A DNA stretch of 64,000 nt from assembly GCA_023212725.1 (NCBI GenBank), contig JALBYF010000070.1:29276-93275 (forward strand). The letters run 5' to 3'. The stretch is from Tranzscheliella williamsii (taxonomy: Eukaryota > Basidiomycota > Ustilaginomycetes > Ustilaginales > Ustilaginaceae). The stretch's first letter is position 1. The number at the start of each line of letters is the position of its first letter. The translations under genes were made by a program, and so were the position numbers. The notes below the pieces were generated by a model that did not search any database, was not told where the DNA came from, and saw only the letters and a program-made list of their open reading frames with translations. Shown piece by piece: positions 1 through 9,242 of this stretch.

Positions 1-108
1 ATTTTGGACTTACGCGATGATATTGAACAGACTTCACCCGACCGGAAGCATTGTGACCTCTCGTCTTTAGACGTAAACTGTAGACGTTCGAAGGCGAATC
101 CAGCGCGC

Positions 109-641
109 ATGTCAAGGCTTCACGAGGATGCGGAGGGCTCAGGCTCTCGGGGCGGCAGCGTTGAGAAGGTAAGCAGCTGCGGAATGCGACGTTAGGTGGC
201 CGGTGTGCTGAGCTTTTATTCGCTATGTTGCACCTTCTGCCGGCGTGGACACAGGCGGAAGCGGCCAGGATCCGGGCGGCGCTGACGTCGATCGATCCGG
301 TGAAGGACATGACGCGGATCGGGAGCATTCCCTGTGCGCGCGGCAGCCTGCTGATTGGGATGGCGACCGGTGCCGGCGTGGCGGGGATCAGCCTGGTGGC
401 AGGGCGGGGACTGCGCCGCGGGCTGAACTGGGGCGTCGGCTCGTTCTGCTTTATCGCGATCGCCAGCTTCGAGACGTGCCGGCGCAACATCAAGGCCGAA
501 CAGAACCGCATGAAGACCGTCATCGAAAGCTACCGCCGCACGAGCCGCGCCAACCAGCCCAGCCTCACCGCCATGGCAAGCCCGGACACACCCAGAACGC
601 CCACATCGGACACAGCAGCACAGCCACCGAGCCCAACCTAG
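109..641 (+). CDS. COX20: COX20-like cytochrome c oxidase assembly chaperone
   Basis: Two exons, 109-168 and 255-641, joined in phase 0 across an 86-nt intron (donor GTAAGC, acceptor ACACAG); 148 residues. Family role: Cox20 is an inner-membrane chaperone that holds the Cox2 subunit of complex IV during maturation. The mid-protein block RIGSIPCARGSL, then two hydrophobic segments (about residues 44-62 and 68-84) separated by a short basic GRGLRRGLNWG loop, and the following ETCRR is the Cox20/FAM36A pattern. The C-terminal 45 residues are polar and Pro/Thr-rich. I chose the ATG at 109 because the splice joins a short acidic N terminus in frame; starting at the ATG at 225 would translate the intron end. 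Length agrees with fungal Cox20. The intron is my reading and has no clear branch point. Confidence 0.75.
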
Positions 642-936
642 AGAGCCTCATCAAGGCGTGCAAATCTCTGCCAGCTAATACGCGACGAGAAGCTGGCCTC
701 TCAGACTGCCAAAAGGATGCAGTGCAAAAGCGCCATCGTGAAATTCGGACCTCTTAGCATCATGTATTTTTATTGCATCTCACAGGCATAATAGTAGCTG
801 CCGTCACTTTTGTCTTGGCCTAACACGCTTCTAGTTGCTCTGTGGTTTACATGCTATATCTTTGCATTGAACAGCTGCGGTGCGTGACAGGAGATGGAGA
901 AGAGCGCAGTTCATGTGCAGGCGACGGCGACGGGGT

Positions 937-1716
937 TTAACTGGACTCCTTGGTTTCAGCAGCGGAGGCGCCAGCGGCTGCTTGTTCCTTTTCCTTCGCT
1001 TCCTGTTCCTGCTGGATGGCGAACCTGGCGCTGAGGAGCTTGGCGGAACAATTGCGGATGTTCTGGTCTGCGCGCTGGATGCCGCCGTCAAGGGCGCGCT
1101 TGTAGGCCGTGAGCGCCTCCTCAAGCTGTTCGCACGCCTCTAGCACAGCGGCAAGATTGTACTGGATCTCAGGGTCGTCCGGAGTAATGGAAGCGGCGGT
1201 CTTGAGATGCGACACGGCGAGGTCTGGGCGCGACGGCTTGCTGAGCACGTACGCCGAGGCCAGGTTGGTGTGCGCGTCCGCGCTGTCGGGCGCCAGTTCC
1301 AGCGACGAGTTCCAGGCGCTGATGGCCGCGTCCAGATCGCGATCGTGGTAGTGGCAGACGCCGAGGTTGAAGAGCGCCGATGAATTCGCCTTGATCTCCA
1401 GACTGCGTTCGTACGCTTGCTTCGCCTTTACCAGGTCGCCGCTCTCGAGATGCATCGTTCCCTCTTCCAAGAAGCGCTGTGACTCCTCGTCTGCCGGATC
1501 CAGCGAGGAGGAGGCCGGTGTGGTCGATGTAGCATACCTACGGCTACATGTGACAGGGATGGCATACCTCTTCTGCGCATGAGCCATCGCCATTTCCGAC
1601 CTAGGCATACGCGCTACCGGCAAGCGAACCGCGCGGAACGCCACCGCCACTGGACTGGCACGAACGAAAGCACGAGCAGCTGTCGTGCTAGCCTGTCTGG
1701 AGGTGGATGCAAACAT
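937..1716 (-). CDS. mitochondrial TPR-repeat protein, function unknown
   Basis: Single exon, 259 residues, true ATG at 1716. Residues 1-65 are rich in Arg/Ala/Ser and almost free of acids (MFASTSRQASTTAARAF...), a typical mitochondrial targeting sequence. From about residue 80 to 215 there are at least four tetratricopeptide repeats, with signatures such as GTMHLESGDLVKAKQAYERS, ALFNLGVCHYHDRDLDAAI and ADAHTNLASAYVLS. The tail is a charged, Gln/Glu/Lys-rich helix. TPRs bind partner proteins; no enzymatic motif is present, so the partner is unknown. It is transcribed away from the RRG7-like gene and shares its 294-bp promoter. Import is predicted, not shown. Confidence 0.8.
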   Translation of the reverse strand: MFASTSRQASTTAARAFVRASPVAVAFRAVRLPVARMPRSEMAMAHAQKRYAIPVTCSRRYATSTTPASSSLDPADEESQRFLEEGTMHLESGDLVKAKQAYERSLEIKANSSALFNLGVCHYHDRDLDAAISAWNSSLELAPDSADAHTNLASAYVLSKPSRPDLAVSHLKTAASITPDDPEIQYNLAAVLEACEQLEEALTAYKRALDGGIQRADQNIRNCSAKLLSARFAIQQEQEAKEKEQAAAGASAAETKESS

Positions 1717-1993
1717 GGCGCGGTGTAGATGCTCGTGGAGTCTGATGTGATATGGTGATGATAGCGAGAAGATGCGAAAGCGGATGGTCCGATGGCCAAA
1801 GTGTTGAATGCTTCCGACGCCAGCCGAAGTCGAGGCACTTCTTCCAACAAGGTGGGTTTGTCGGGAATCGGAAGTAGGCCGTGGGAACGGCCTGCAAAGG
1901 TTGCTTGGTCAATGATTGCTGAGGGTACAGTGATTATAGAGAAATGTAACAAGCTGCGCCTCTGCACCTCACCTACTCGATGCAAAGGATAGC

Positions 1994-2014
1994 ATGATCC
2001 TCACGATAGCATGA
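1994..2014 (+). promoter_or_regulatory. six-codon upstream ORF overlapping the RRG7 start (ATGA)
   Basis: A near-perfect 17-bp tandem duplication (GATAGCATGATCCTCAC followed by GATAGCATGATCCTCGC) puts an extra ATG at 1994. Its frame is six codons long and its TGA (2012-2014) overlaps the main ATG (2011-2013) as ATGA, the arrangement used for termination-reinitiation. It matters only if transcription starts upstream of 1994. Confidence 0.45.
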
Positions 2015-2832
2015 TCCTCGCTCCGTGGCGGTCCAACGTCTCTGCGAGTCTTTGTCATGACTGGGCCACAGCAAGCACAAACGCGGCCACTCGCTGCCGT
2101 TACTATAGCAGCCCACCGCAGCGGCCAGGCGTGACGGCGTCCAGACAGGCAACAACGGTCAGCCTCCAGTCCGAGAGCGAGAGCTCAGTGGCAAGAGGCA
2201 CGCGCTTCGAATTGCTATGCCAAGCCGTGCTCAAGGCTGTTCTCGGCATGCAGCTGGACAGGACGGGAGGAGCTGGCGACAAGGGTGTCGACCTACGAGG
2301 ATGGTGGCATCCGCCCACCGCGCCTGGGCACCCGCTCGATAGGCGCATCCGGATCCTGGCGCAATGCAAGTGCCAGGACGAGGGTGGTAAAAAGATGGGA
2401 CCGGTGCTAGTGCGCGAGATGGAAGGAGTGCTGTATAGAGCCATTGCTCCCAGCGTAGCTCCACGTTCTCCTTTCCCGTCTCCTATCTCCGCGCAGGATG
2501 CCGATGACGCACACGCGGAGTCGGCCACGGCCGGGATCATTCTCTCTTCCTCTGGATTCAGCAAGCAGGCCCTAATCCAAGTCATGTCCAGTACAGTGCC
2601 GCTCGTCGCAATACATGTCGCGGCTGAGCGGTTGGGCGATGGACGTTCCCCTGTAGACGCTGCTGATCGATGCATATCCATCATCTGGAACGACCGCTTC
2701 GGTTCTTCTCAGCATGGTGTCGCCGGAGGACAGCTCGAGGTACGGTGGGAACGGCTTCTAAAGCCGAACACGCAGGCTGCAGAGCCGTCAGGCCGGCCGG
2801 TCGTCTATCGATCAGGGTCAAGGCTCGGTTAG
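2011..2832 (+). CDS. RRG7: RRG7-like mitochondrial protein with PD-(D/E)XK nuclease fold
   Basis: Single exon, 273 residues. The family (DUF2034) is needed in yeast for respiratory growth and mitochondrial genome maintenance; its biochemistry is not settled. Seen here: a basic leader (about 1-45), then RGTRFELLCQAVL (E67), GDKGVDLRGWW (D90, D94) and ILAQCKCQ (Q118, K120). That E...D...QxK order is the core of Mrr-like restriction-endonuclease folds, so the active-site residues look intact. The C-terminal half contains a hydrophobic core strand (GIILSSSGFSKQAL) and SIIWNDR, also expected for the family. The 17-bp duplication just upstream creates an overlapping uORF. The ATG at 2011 gives the leader; no later ATG fits better. 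Confidence 0.8.
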   Translation: MILAPWRSNVSASLCHDWATASTNAATRCRYYSSPPQRPGVTASRQATTVSLQSESESSVARGTRFELLCQAVLKAVLGMQLDRTGGAGDKGVDLRGWWHPPTAPGHPLDRRIRILAQCKCQDEGGKKMGPVLVREMEGVLYRAIAPSVAPRSPFPSPISAQDADDAHAESATAGIILSSSGFSKQALIQVMSSTVPLVAIHVAAERLGDGRSPVDAADRCISIIWNDRFGSSQHGVAGGQLEVRWERLLKPNTQAAEPSGRPVVYRSGSRLG

Positions 2833-3042
2833 CAGCCCGCACACGTAATCGCAGTCAGGATGTCTGTCCTTCTAAAACTTGCCATCAACCCTGCCACTGC
2901 GGGCGAGGTATGATGCGTGACACTTTGCGCTGCCGCATAGCCTTCGGTGCATTCGGTCGAAAGACCATGTCGGGTCCGAAGCAGATTTCGGGAGTTCCTC
3001 AGCGTGGCACGCAATTTGGAATTCCGGCCCTTCGGCTGGCTT

Positions 3043-3135
3043 CTGGGCGTGGAGATAGGGGCGGCTTTTACCGCTGGGCGTGGAGATAGGGGCGGCTTTT
3101 ACCGCTGGGCGTGGAGATAGGGTCGGCTTTTAATG
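3043..3135. repeat. three tandem copies of a 31-bp GC-rich unit
   Basis: Units begin at 3043, 3074 and 3105, each starting CTGGGCGTGGAGATAGGG. The first two are identical and the third differs at a few positions. They lie about 400-490 bp upstream of the old yellow enzyme start, so they could be a multimerised regulatory site; that role is a guess. Confidence 0.9.
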
Positions 3136-3399
3136 CCCGCGTCCATCGGGACGGCCTTGGCGGTAAAGCAATTCGCGGGCCAAGCAGCACGATTCTCATA
3201 TCGAATTATGATAGCCGTCGTCGGGGTATCGCTTATCTAGAATCGAACGAATTCCATGATGGGTAAGCATCGCTGCAAGCGGGACTGGGAAGGCAGCGAT
3301 CGCGATCACTGCAGGAGGGTCTGTGCCACAGAGACGGTTGATTCATCGATGACGTGGGATAGAAAGTTGACATCGCGCCGCAATGTTCCTCTCCGCGTG

Positions 3400-3407
3400 T
3401 ATAAAAG
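3400..3407 (+). promoter_or_regulatory. TATA box of the old yellow enzyme gene
   Basis: TATAAAAG lies 123-130 bp before the ATG at 3530 and inside the in-frame extension that would start at 3383. This argues that the extension is promoter and leader, not coding. Confidence 0.6.
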
Positions 3408-3529
3408 GCACACCCTTCTTGCGTCTAGGCATCCGTCGCTATCAACCACCGCAAGCTCCTCCGTTTTCGTCGACTAGATCAAAATACTGCAGGCCTCCGA
3501 CTTTCCCCCGTTCGATCCATTCGACCAAC

Positions 3530-4933
3530 ATGGTGTTTTCAAACGGCGCTGCCAAACCTTACGTTGAGATGGAAGCATCCAATTTCGTCTCGGGCCTGAC
3601 GGCCCCGCTGGTGGACTCGCTCGACGCGCTGAAGGTCAGCCACTTTGCCAGCACGCGCGAAGGTCATCCGCCGCCCGGGTCGATGCCGGACGCCATCTTG
3701 CCCGAGGGAGTCAAGAAGCCGCTGCTGTTCACGCCTCTTACGCTACCCTTTGCGCGGCCAGAGGAGAACGGCCGACAGACGCACAAGAACCGCGTGATCG
3801 TCTCGCCTATGTGCCAGTACTCTGCTCGTGATGGATTCCCCTCGCCGTATCACCTCGCGCACCTGGGCTCCTTCGCGCTCCACGGCGCTGGGACCATCGT
3901 TATGGAAGCATCGGCCGTTGTGCCCGAAGGACGGATCACGCCGCAGGATCTTGGGCTTTGGTCCGAGGCTCACCGCGACGCTCACAAGGCGCTCGTCTCG
4001 GCACTCAAGTCGTTCAGCGACGGGCTTGCCATGGGCGTCCAGCTCTCCCATGCTGGTCGCAAGGCATCGACCTGGTCTCCGTTCCACCGCGGTGTGCGCA
4101 AAAACAGGCACTTTGCCAGTGTAGAAGAAGGCGGCTGGCCGGCGAATGTCGTGGCGCCCTCGGCGATCGCATACGACGAAGGCCACCTGACGCCTCGCGA
4201 GCTCACCGAGGTCGACATCAAGAAACTGGAGGACGCGTTTGTCCAGGCGGCGCGGTGGGCGTTCGAGGCGGGCCACGACTTTGTCGAAGTGCATGCGGCG
4301 CACGGGTACCTGCTGCATTCTTTCCTGAGCCCGTTGTCCAACCACCGCACGGATGCGTACGGCGGCAGCTTGGAGAACCGGGCGAGGCTGCTTGTCGATG
4401 TGGCGCGACGCATCCGGGCCGAGTTCCCGGGCAAGGGCTTATGGGTGCGTGTCAGCTCTACGGACTGGGCCGAGGAGGCCGGTCACGGCGCGTCGTGGAC
4501 GGTGGATCAGACGGTGCAAGTGGCGCAGATGCTGCAGGACGTCGGCGTCGACCTGATCGACATGAGCTCGGGCGGGCTGGTGCCGTTCCAGAAGATCACC
4601 GTCGGGCCGGGCTACCAGCTGTTTGCAGCGCGTGCTGTTCGCGCCGCACTCGCAGCGCACGCCGGCAGCGGTCAACCCCAGATGCTCGTCGGCGCCGTCG
4701 GCATGATGGAGGGCTCCGACCAGTCGGCCGACGGCCATAACCTTGTACATGCCGGCCAGCTCGCCGAGAAGTCGCTGCAGAACGGCGACTGCGACGCCGT
4801 CCTGCTCGCCCGCGGCATGATGGCCAACCCCAAGTGGACCGAGGATGCCGCCATCTCGCTCACCGGCTCGGTCCGCTGCGCCGGCAACCCGCAGTACCAC
4901 CGCGTGCACCCCGCCAAACGCCCCGACCTTTGA
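3530..4933 (+). CDS. YqjM-type old yellow enzyme (NADH:flavin oxidoreductase)
   Basis: Single exon, 467 residues. FMN-dependent ene-reductase fold: reduces activated C=C bonds with NAD(P)H; the physiological substrate is unknown. Family marks: KNRVIVSPMCQYSARDG (Cys modulating the flavin, as in the YqjM class), GVQLSHAGRKAS, the substrate-binding pair in FVEVHAAHGYLLHSFLSP, NHRTDAYGGSLENR, and the C-terminal phosphate-binding MLVGAVGMM and AVLLARGMMANP. A frame open from 3383 would add 49 basic residues resembling a mitochondrial leader, but it contains the TATA box, so I start at MVFSNGAAK. It converges tail-to-tail with the MDR oxidoreductase, 185 bp away. Confidence 0.9.
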   Translation: MVFSNGAAKPYVEMEASNFVSGLTAPLVDSLDALKVSHFASTREGHPPPGSMPDAILPEGVKKPLLFTPLTLPFARPEENGRQTHKNRVIVSPMCQYSARDGFPSPYHLAHLGSFALHGAGTIVMEASAVVPEGRITPQDLGLWSEAHRDAHKALVSALKSFSDGLAMGVQLSHAGRKASTWSPFHRGVRKNRHFASVEEGGWPANVVAPSAIAYDEGHLTPRELTEVDIKKLEDAFVQAARWAFEAGHDFVEVHAAHGYLLHSFLSPLSNHRTDAYGGSLENRARLLVDVARRIRAEFPGKGLWVRVSSTDWAEEAGHGASWTVDQTVQVAQMLQDVGVDLIDMSSGGLVPFQKITVGPGYQLFAARAVRAALAAHAGSGQPQMLVGAVGMMEGSDQSADGHNLVHAGQLAEKSLQNGDCDAVLLARGMMANPKWTEDAAISLTGSVRCAGNPQYHRVHPAKRPDL

Positions 4934-5118
4934 GCCCCCGAATCAACCCAGCCGAATCAACCCAGCCGGAGCGCCTCAGGGCGCCACAAGACCCTTTGCC
5001 TGTATCTTACGCTAGAATCGATCATAGAGCCCTAATTGCATCGTAAAAAGCATGTCACAAGAGTGCCAGACAGGTACAGAAGGGTGGGGACGGGGTGGAC
5101 GGGCTAAGGTGTGGGCCT

Positions 5119-6241
5119 CTAGAGCTTGTGCTTGCCCTTGGGCGGATGCTGGGGATCGGCGCGGATGCGCACGATGGCCTTGCCCCAGGTCTTGCGGTCG
5201 GCGAGGTCCTTGAGGCCCTGGGGCACGCTGTCGAGGCCCTCGTAGATGTGCTCGAAGACGGTGGGGACGATTTTCTTGGTGGCGAACATATCCATGAGCG
5301 CCTCCCAGGTTTCGGGGATCTTGCCCGGTTCGTTGCGCACGTATGCGCCCCAGTGAACGCCGGTGACCGCGACGTTCTTGAGCAGAATCAGGTTGGCGGG
5401 AATCTTCTCGATGCTGCCGGCGGCGAAGCCGACGACAATGATGCGGCCGTTCCAGGCGATCACCTTGAGCGAGGGGACGATCATCCCGACCGGGTCGTAC
5501 ACCACATCCACGCCATGGCCCTCGGTGATTTCTGCCGGACACGAAAGAATATGGGCGCGCGCGGCGGTTAGTTCTGCTGGCGGAGCGCAAGAGGGAGGGA
5601 CTGAACAACGTACCTTTGACCTGCTTCTGCCAGTCGCTATCGCGGTAGTTAACGGCGTGGTCTGCGCCGCCGACGTCCTTGCAGACGCGCATCTTCTCGG
5701 GGGAGCCGGCGGTGGCGATGACCTTGGCGCCCATCGCCTTGGCGATCTGGATGGCGCAGATGCCGACGCCACCGGCGCCGGCGTGGACAAGCACCCACTC
5801 GTCCTCCTGCACATCGGCGCGGAACTTGAGCGCGGCATAGCTGGTCGGCCAGGTGATGAAGAGCCCCGCCGCCTGCTCCAGCGACATCCCGTCCGGCACC
5901 ACCATCAGCTGCCAGAAGTCAGCTTTCACCTTCTCGCCATACGCTCCCTGCGCCGCGCCAAACACCCGCGTCTTGCCCGGCACAAATTCGCACCCCTCCG
6001 GAATCGGCGAATCTTTGGAGATGACCCCCGCCATCTCCACACCCGGCACGTACGGATGCGGCGTCTTGGTCTGGTACTTGCCCTGCACCGCTAGAATGTC
6101 GAAGAAGTTGAATGCCGCCGAATGGACGTCAATCAGCACCTCGTTCGAGCCGGGCGCGCACGTCGGCTCCGGCACGCTATCCGACAACGTCGATGGCAGC
6201 TCCGATGGGTCAATATCCTTGTGCAGGTAGAAGGCTCTCAT
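5119..6241 (-). CDS. zinc-free MDR / quinone-oxidoreductase-like enzyme
   Basis: Exons 5614-6241 and 5119-5531 (minus strand) joined across an 82-nt intron (GTACGT...CAG); the joint reads VK-EITEGHGVDVV. 346 residues. Medium-chain dehydrogenase/reductase fold: N-terminal GroES-like half (PHPYVPGVEMAGVI) and Rossmann half with HAGAGGVGICAIQIAKAMGAKV. The structural and catalytic zinc ligands of alcohol dehydrogenases are absent, so an NADPH:quinone-reductase or enoyl-reductase type activity is more likely. The protein ends in HKL, a weak variant of the peroxisomal SKL signal. It shares a 411-bp divergent promoter with the acyltransferase gene. The natural substrate cannot be read from sequence. 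Confidence 0.85.
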
Positions 6242-6652
6242 CTTGAACTCCTGCAGACGTGCTTGGTGCTGATACGATGAGCTTGGTGCAGGTTGGCGGA
6301 CCGAAGGCGATGGAGAACAGTAGAGACACAGAAGAATGTGGCCAAAGGTACGTCCCCACGTCCCCACGGCTTCTCCACACCCACCGGCTAAGATGGTAGG
6401 TGGGCCGGCCACAACCGGCCGGCTTTGTGAGTTGGGAATTGAATGGCGCCTGATAGGCTTTGTTGTTAGACCAAGGCTGGATCCCTCTTTTCGGCCGTGA
6501 CGCCGCCAATTTCGAATTCATGCATAAATGTGGAGTAAAAAGCTGATTTCTAAGCATGTTTTCCAAGCGATCCGCTCGAGGTTCGTGGTTGGGCCAACGT
6601 GTGTAAACACTAAGAGTCTCTTCCCCCATCTTGGACAGACGACACTGTCACC
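6242..6652. other. divergent promoter between oxidoreductase and acyltransferase
   Basis: 411 bp separating two divergently transcribed starts. No further gene and no clear TATA box seen. Confidence 0.5.
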
Positions 6653-8195
6653 ATGTCGGCATTGGCGCATCTCGCCTCACCAGCGACAAAGAGAGCATCG
6701 ACTATCGTAGCGCCTGGCTCCTATCCCTTCAGTCTGCCCGATGGAAACAAGTTCAGCATCCAAGTTTCTCACCCCTCGGTTCAAGATGACCTTGACGGTA
6801 CAGCCTCTCCCCGCACTTCCGACTGCGGAGCAGGAGCCGCCTCGGAAAAGAGGAGGGTGCATCGAATCAAGCTCGCAACACATACGCCGCATGACTGGAT
6901 CGATACAGATAACACGATCTGTGTAACGTCGCCCTTGCCTTCGTACGCCACTTCAGCAGCGGAACCCGATGACAACAGCCTTGCATCTCGCAGCAAGCGG
7001 TTCGCAACTCTTCGCATCGAATCAGCGGCGTTGCCAGCGGGAGTCGTGGTGCATAGCGCACCGAAGCTATGGAACTGGCTACACGTCTTTTTCGCCTTGT
7101 GGCCGATGCAGGAGCACGTCAATCTTGGCGCTGAGAATCTCGGCCGCGATCGGGTAGAGCAGTTGCTCACCTCGGGCCTGGCCATATTGCATCCCTTAAA
7201 GTCTACTGATGGCCGTAGCTCGGAGAGCAAGGCGCAAATCGATGTATCGCAGCTTCTGGTCTCTCGGTCGGCCTTCTGGCAAGGGTTGGGGTCTCCGACG
7301 GTCCCGTTCTCGCCATGGGTCCTGCCGTTGGCTGATGCGGCAACGGTCGCGTCGCTGTCGTCGGTTTTGTCAGAGAGATCAGTGTGGCCCGCCACCTCGC
7401 CGCCGAAGCCTGAGCTATCGGCAGGACCTCTCTACTCGCGGTTCATTCCTGGACTCGACTCGCATCTGACGTTCCGGATCGCATCTTCGGCCAATGCCAA
7501 GGACGTGGATCTGATCACGGATTGGCATGCCACGGAGCGAGTCAACGAAGGATGGAGGCAGAAGCTGAGCCGCGAAAAGCAGCTGGCTCTTATGCAGAAG
7601 ACCGAGAAAGATCCGTCGGCGATCGGCCTGATCGGAGAGTGGGACGGCGAGCCGTGGGGCTATGTGGAAATTTACTACGCGCGTCACTATCCCATCTCGC
7701 AATACTACCACGCCGGCCAACACGACCGCGGCTTTCACGCGCTGGTGGGGGAAGAAAGGTTCCGCGGACCCCACCGCGTCCGCAGCTGGATGGGCAGCGT
7801 GCTTCACCTCATGTTTGCACTCGACCCGTCCACCACCCTCTGTGTCTCGGAGCCCCGGCTTTCGAACGCCAAAATGATCCAGTACGAGATCATGGTAGGA
7901 GGCAACATAGAAAAACACATCGACTTCGACCATAAACGGGCAGCGCTCGTGCTGTTTGCAAAAGAACGCTACTTCCAACTCTGCCCTATGGGCGTCCTCC
8001 CCGAACATGTAAGCTAGTCTTTCTCTCCTCTATTCGAAGACGATGCGAGGTGGTCGTCAGGCCCATCCATCATCCGAGAGTCGTTCGTCGACATGCTAAC
8101 GTGCCCCCAACGCTGCATAGGCGCTACTCGGCTCCCTTCCACCAGACGAAACGAGACGGATGATTGTGCATGGAGCTCGATTGTGGTCGCTTTGA
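6653..8195 (+). CDS. IucB/MbtK-type N-acyltransferase (siderophore-type)
   Basis: Exons 6653-8008 and 8121-8195 around a 112-nt intron (donor GTAAGC, branch GCTAAC, acceptor CATAG); 476 residues. The C-terminal 230 residues are the acyltransferase-8 GNAT domain that acylates N5-hydroxyornithine or hydroxylysine in siderophore making: YSRFIPGLDSHLTFR, DLITDWHATERVNEGW, GYVEIYYARHYPISQYY, DRGFHALVGEERFRGPHR and LCVSEPRLSNAKM. The N-terminal half is less conserved. If the intron were not removed the protein would stop at HVS; spliced, it ends ARLWSL, so no peroxisomal signal either way. No NRPS, ornithine oxygenase or siderophore transporter lies in the window, so the role is inferred from the family alone. 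It resembles Fer5/SidF/SidL-type enzymes; which one I cannot say. Confidence 0.8.
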
Positions 8196-9242
8196 GAAAG
8201 TCTTGAAGCCGGAGATGTTACATTTCTAGAGTTTTGCAGCGCAGTCTTTTCAGTTGCATCAGGCGCAGGCCGCGTCGGTTGGCTGACAAGTACTCATCTC
8301 TAGCTGGTCAAGAGGCATAGACAATCACATAGCGGCGGTAGCCACCCAACATGCATACAAGTGGGAAATGTGACTTAGAAGCGACCGAGCAGCCGGAACT
8401 TTGACATGCGATCGCTAGAACGGCTTCTCTGCACCGTGACTCGTGCTGCATCCCTATTTGTATTGCGATGGACGATTCGCTAGCTTCGTACAGCTGCACC
8501 TGCAGGCACGCGCATACGCAAGATCCGAAAACGCTTCTATCGCATCACCTTAGGCGAGCGAGTCTGCGAACACCCCATTGCGAGTCATTTGGGTCGATCC
8601 CATTCCGCTAGACTGAGCTTCCCACGCTCGCGCAGCTATCACAACCCTTTCGCAGCAGTCACAACATTACTATGCTTGCGGCGAAATTGGTTCATATACC
8701 ATGCATGTCCGCTACCATTCGGTGGTTTACAGTTCAGCTGTTGACTGGACTAGCCTAGCCAAAGCCCGGGACTCGGCCGTGTGTAGCTAGCTGGCTTAAG
8801 GTGGTCTGCGTCGCCTCTCTCATCTAGTCTTGTATACTCACACTTGCTCTGCCTTTCTTGACTGGAGCGAGCGCTAGCCTGGGAGCGCTAACCTGCAGCT
8901 TGCACACAGCTCGGGTTCTCTGTGTGACGCCACCATCACCTTCTTTCCGCGGTGCTTTCTCTTTGCAGATCAAGTCGGAGTTGCCCAGTCATCCGACCAA
9001 AGCAGCTCGCTCGTCCTGTGTGACACCATCTACGTTTCAACCACTGTCACCACGGTCTTCAACACCAGCGCCATGACCCCGACCTGACCCCGATCAATTC
9101 TCTCACCCTCGCATCAGTACATATCTTGCGATTGCCCTTAGATTCAGATCATCGCACCGCTCTTTCTATTTTCTTTCTACCATCACACCAATGACGCTGC
9201 TCGTCTTCCGGTAGCATTAAGATTGCCGCCGGCGCCTTCGAC
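8196..9242. other. long intergenic stretch, regulator gene promoter
   Basis: About 1.05 kb without a convincing frame on either strand. The last 450 bp are CT/CA-rich, as in long leaders of fungal regulatory genes. Confidence 0.5.

Larger units (their letters stand above)
2833..3529 (+). other. intergenic stretch and old-yellow-enzyme promoter
   Basis: No convincing gene. It holds a 31-bp tandem repeat (3043-3135) and a TATA box (3400-3407), both upstream of the old yellow enzyme, and a CT/CA-rich leader before the ATG at 3530. Confidence 0.6.

Noticed and set aside
3383..3529. N-terminal extension of the old yellow enzyme resembling a mitochondrial leader
   Set aside because: It contains the TATA box at 3400 and CT/CA-rich leader sequence; the ATG at 3530 fits the family start.
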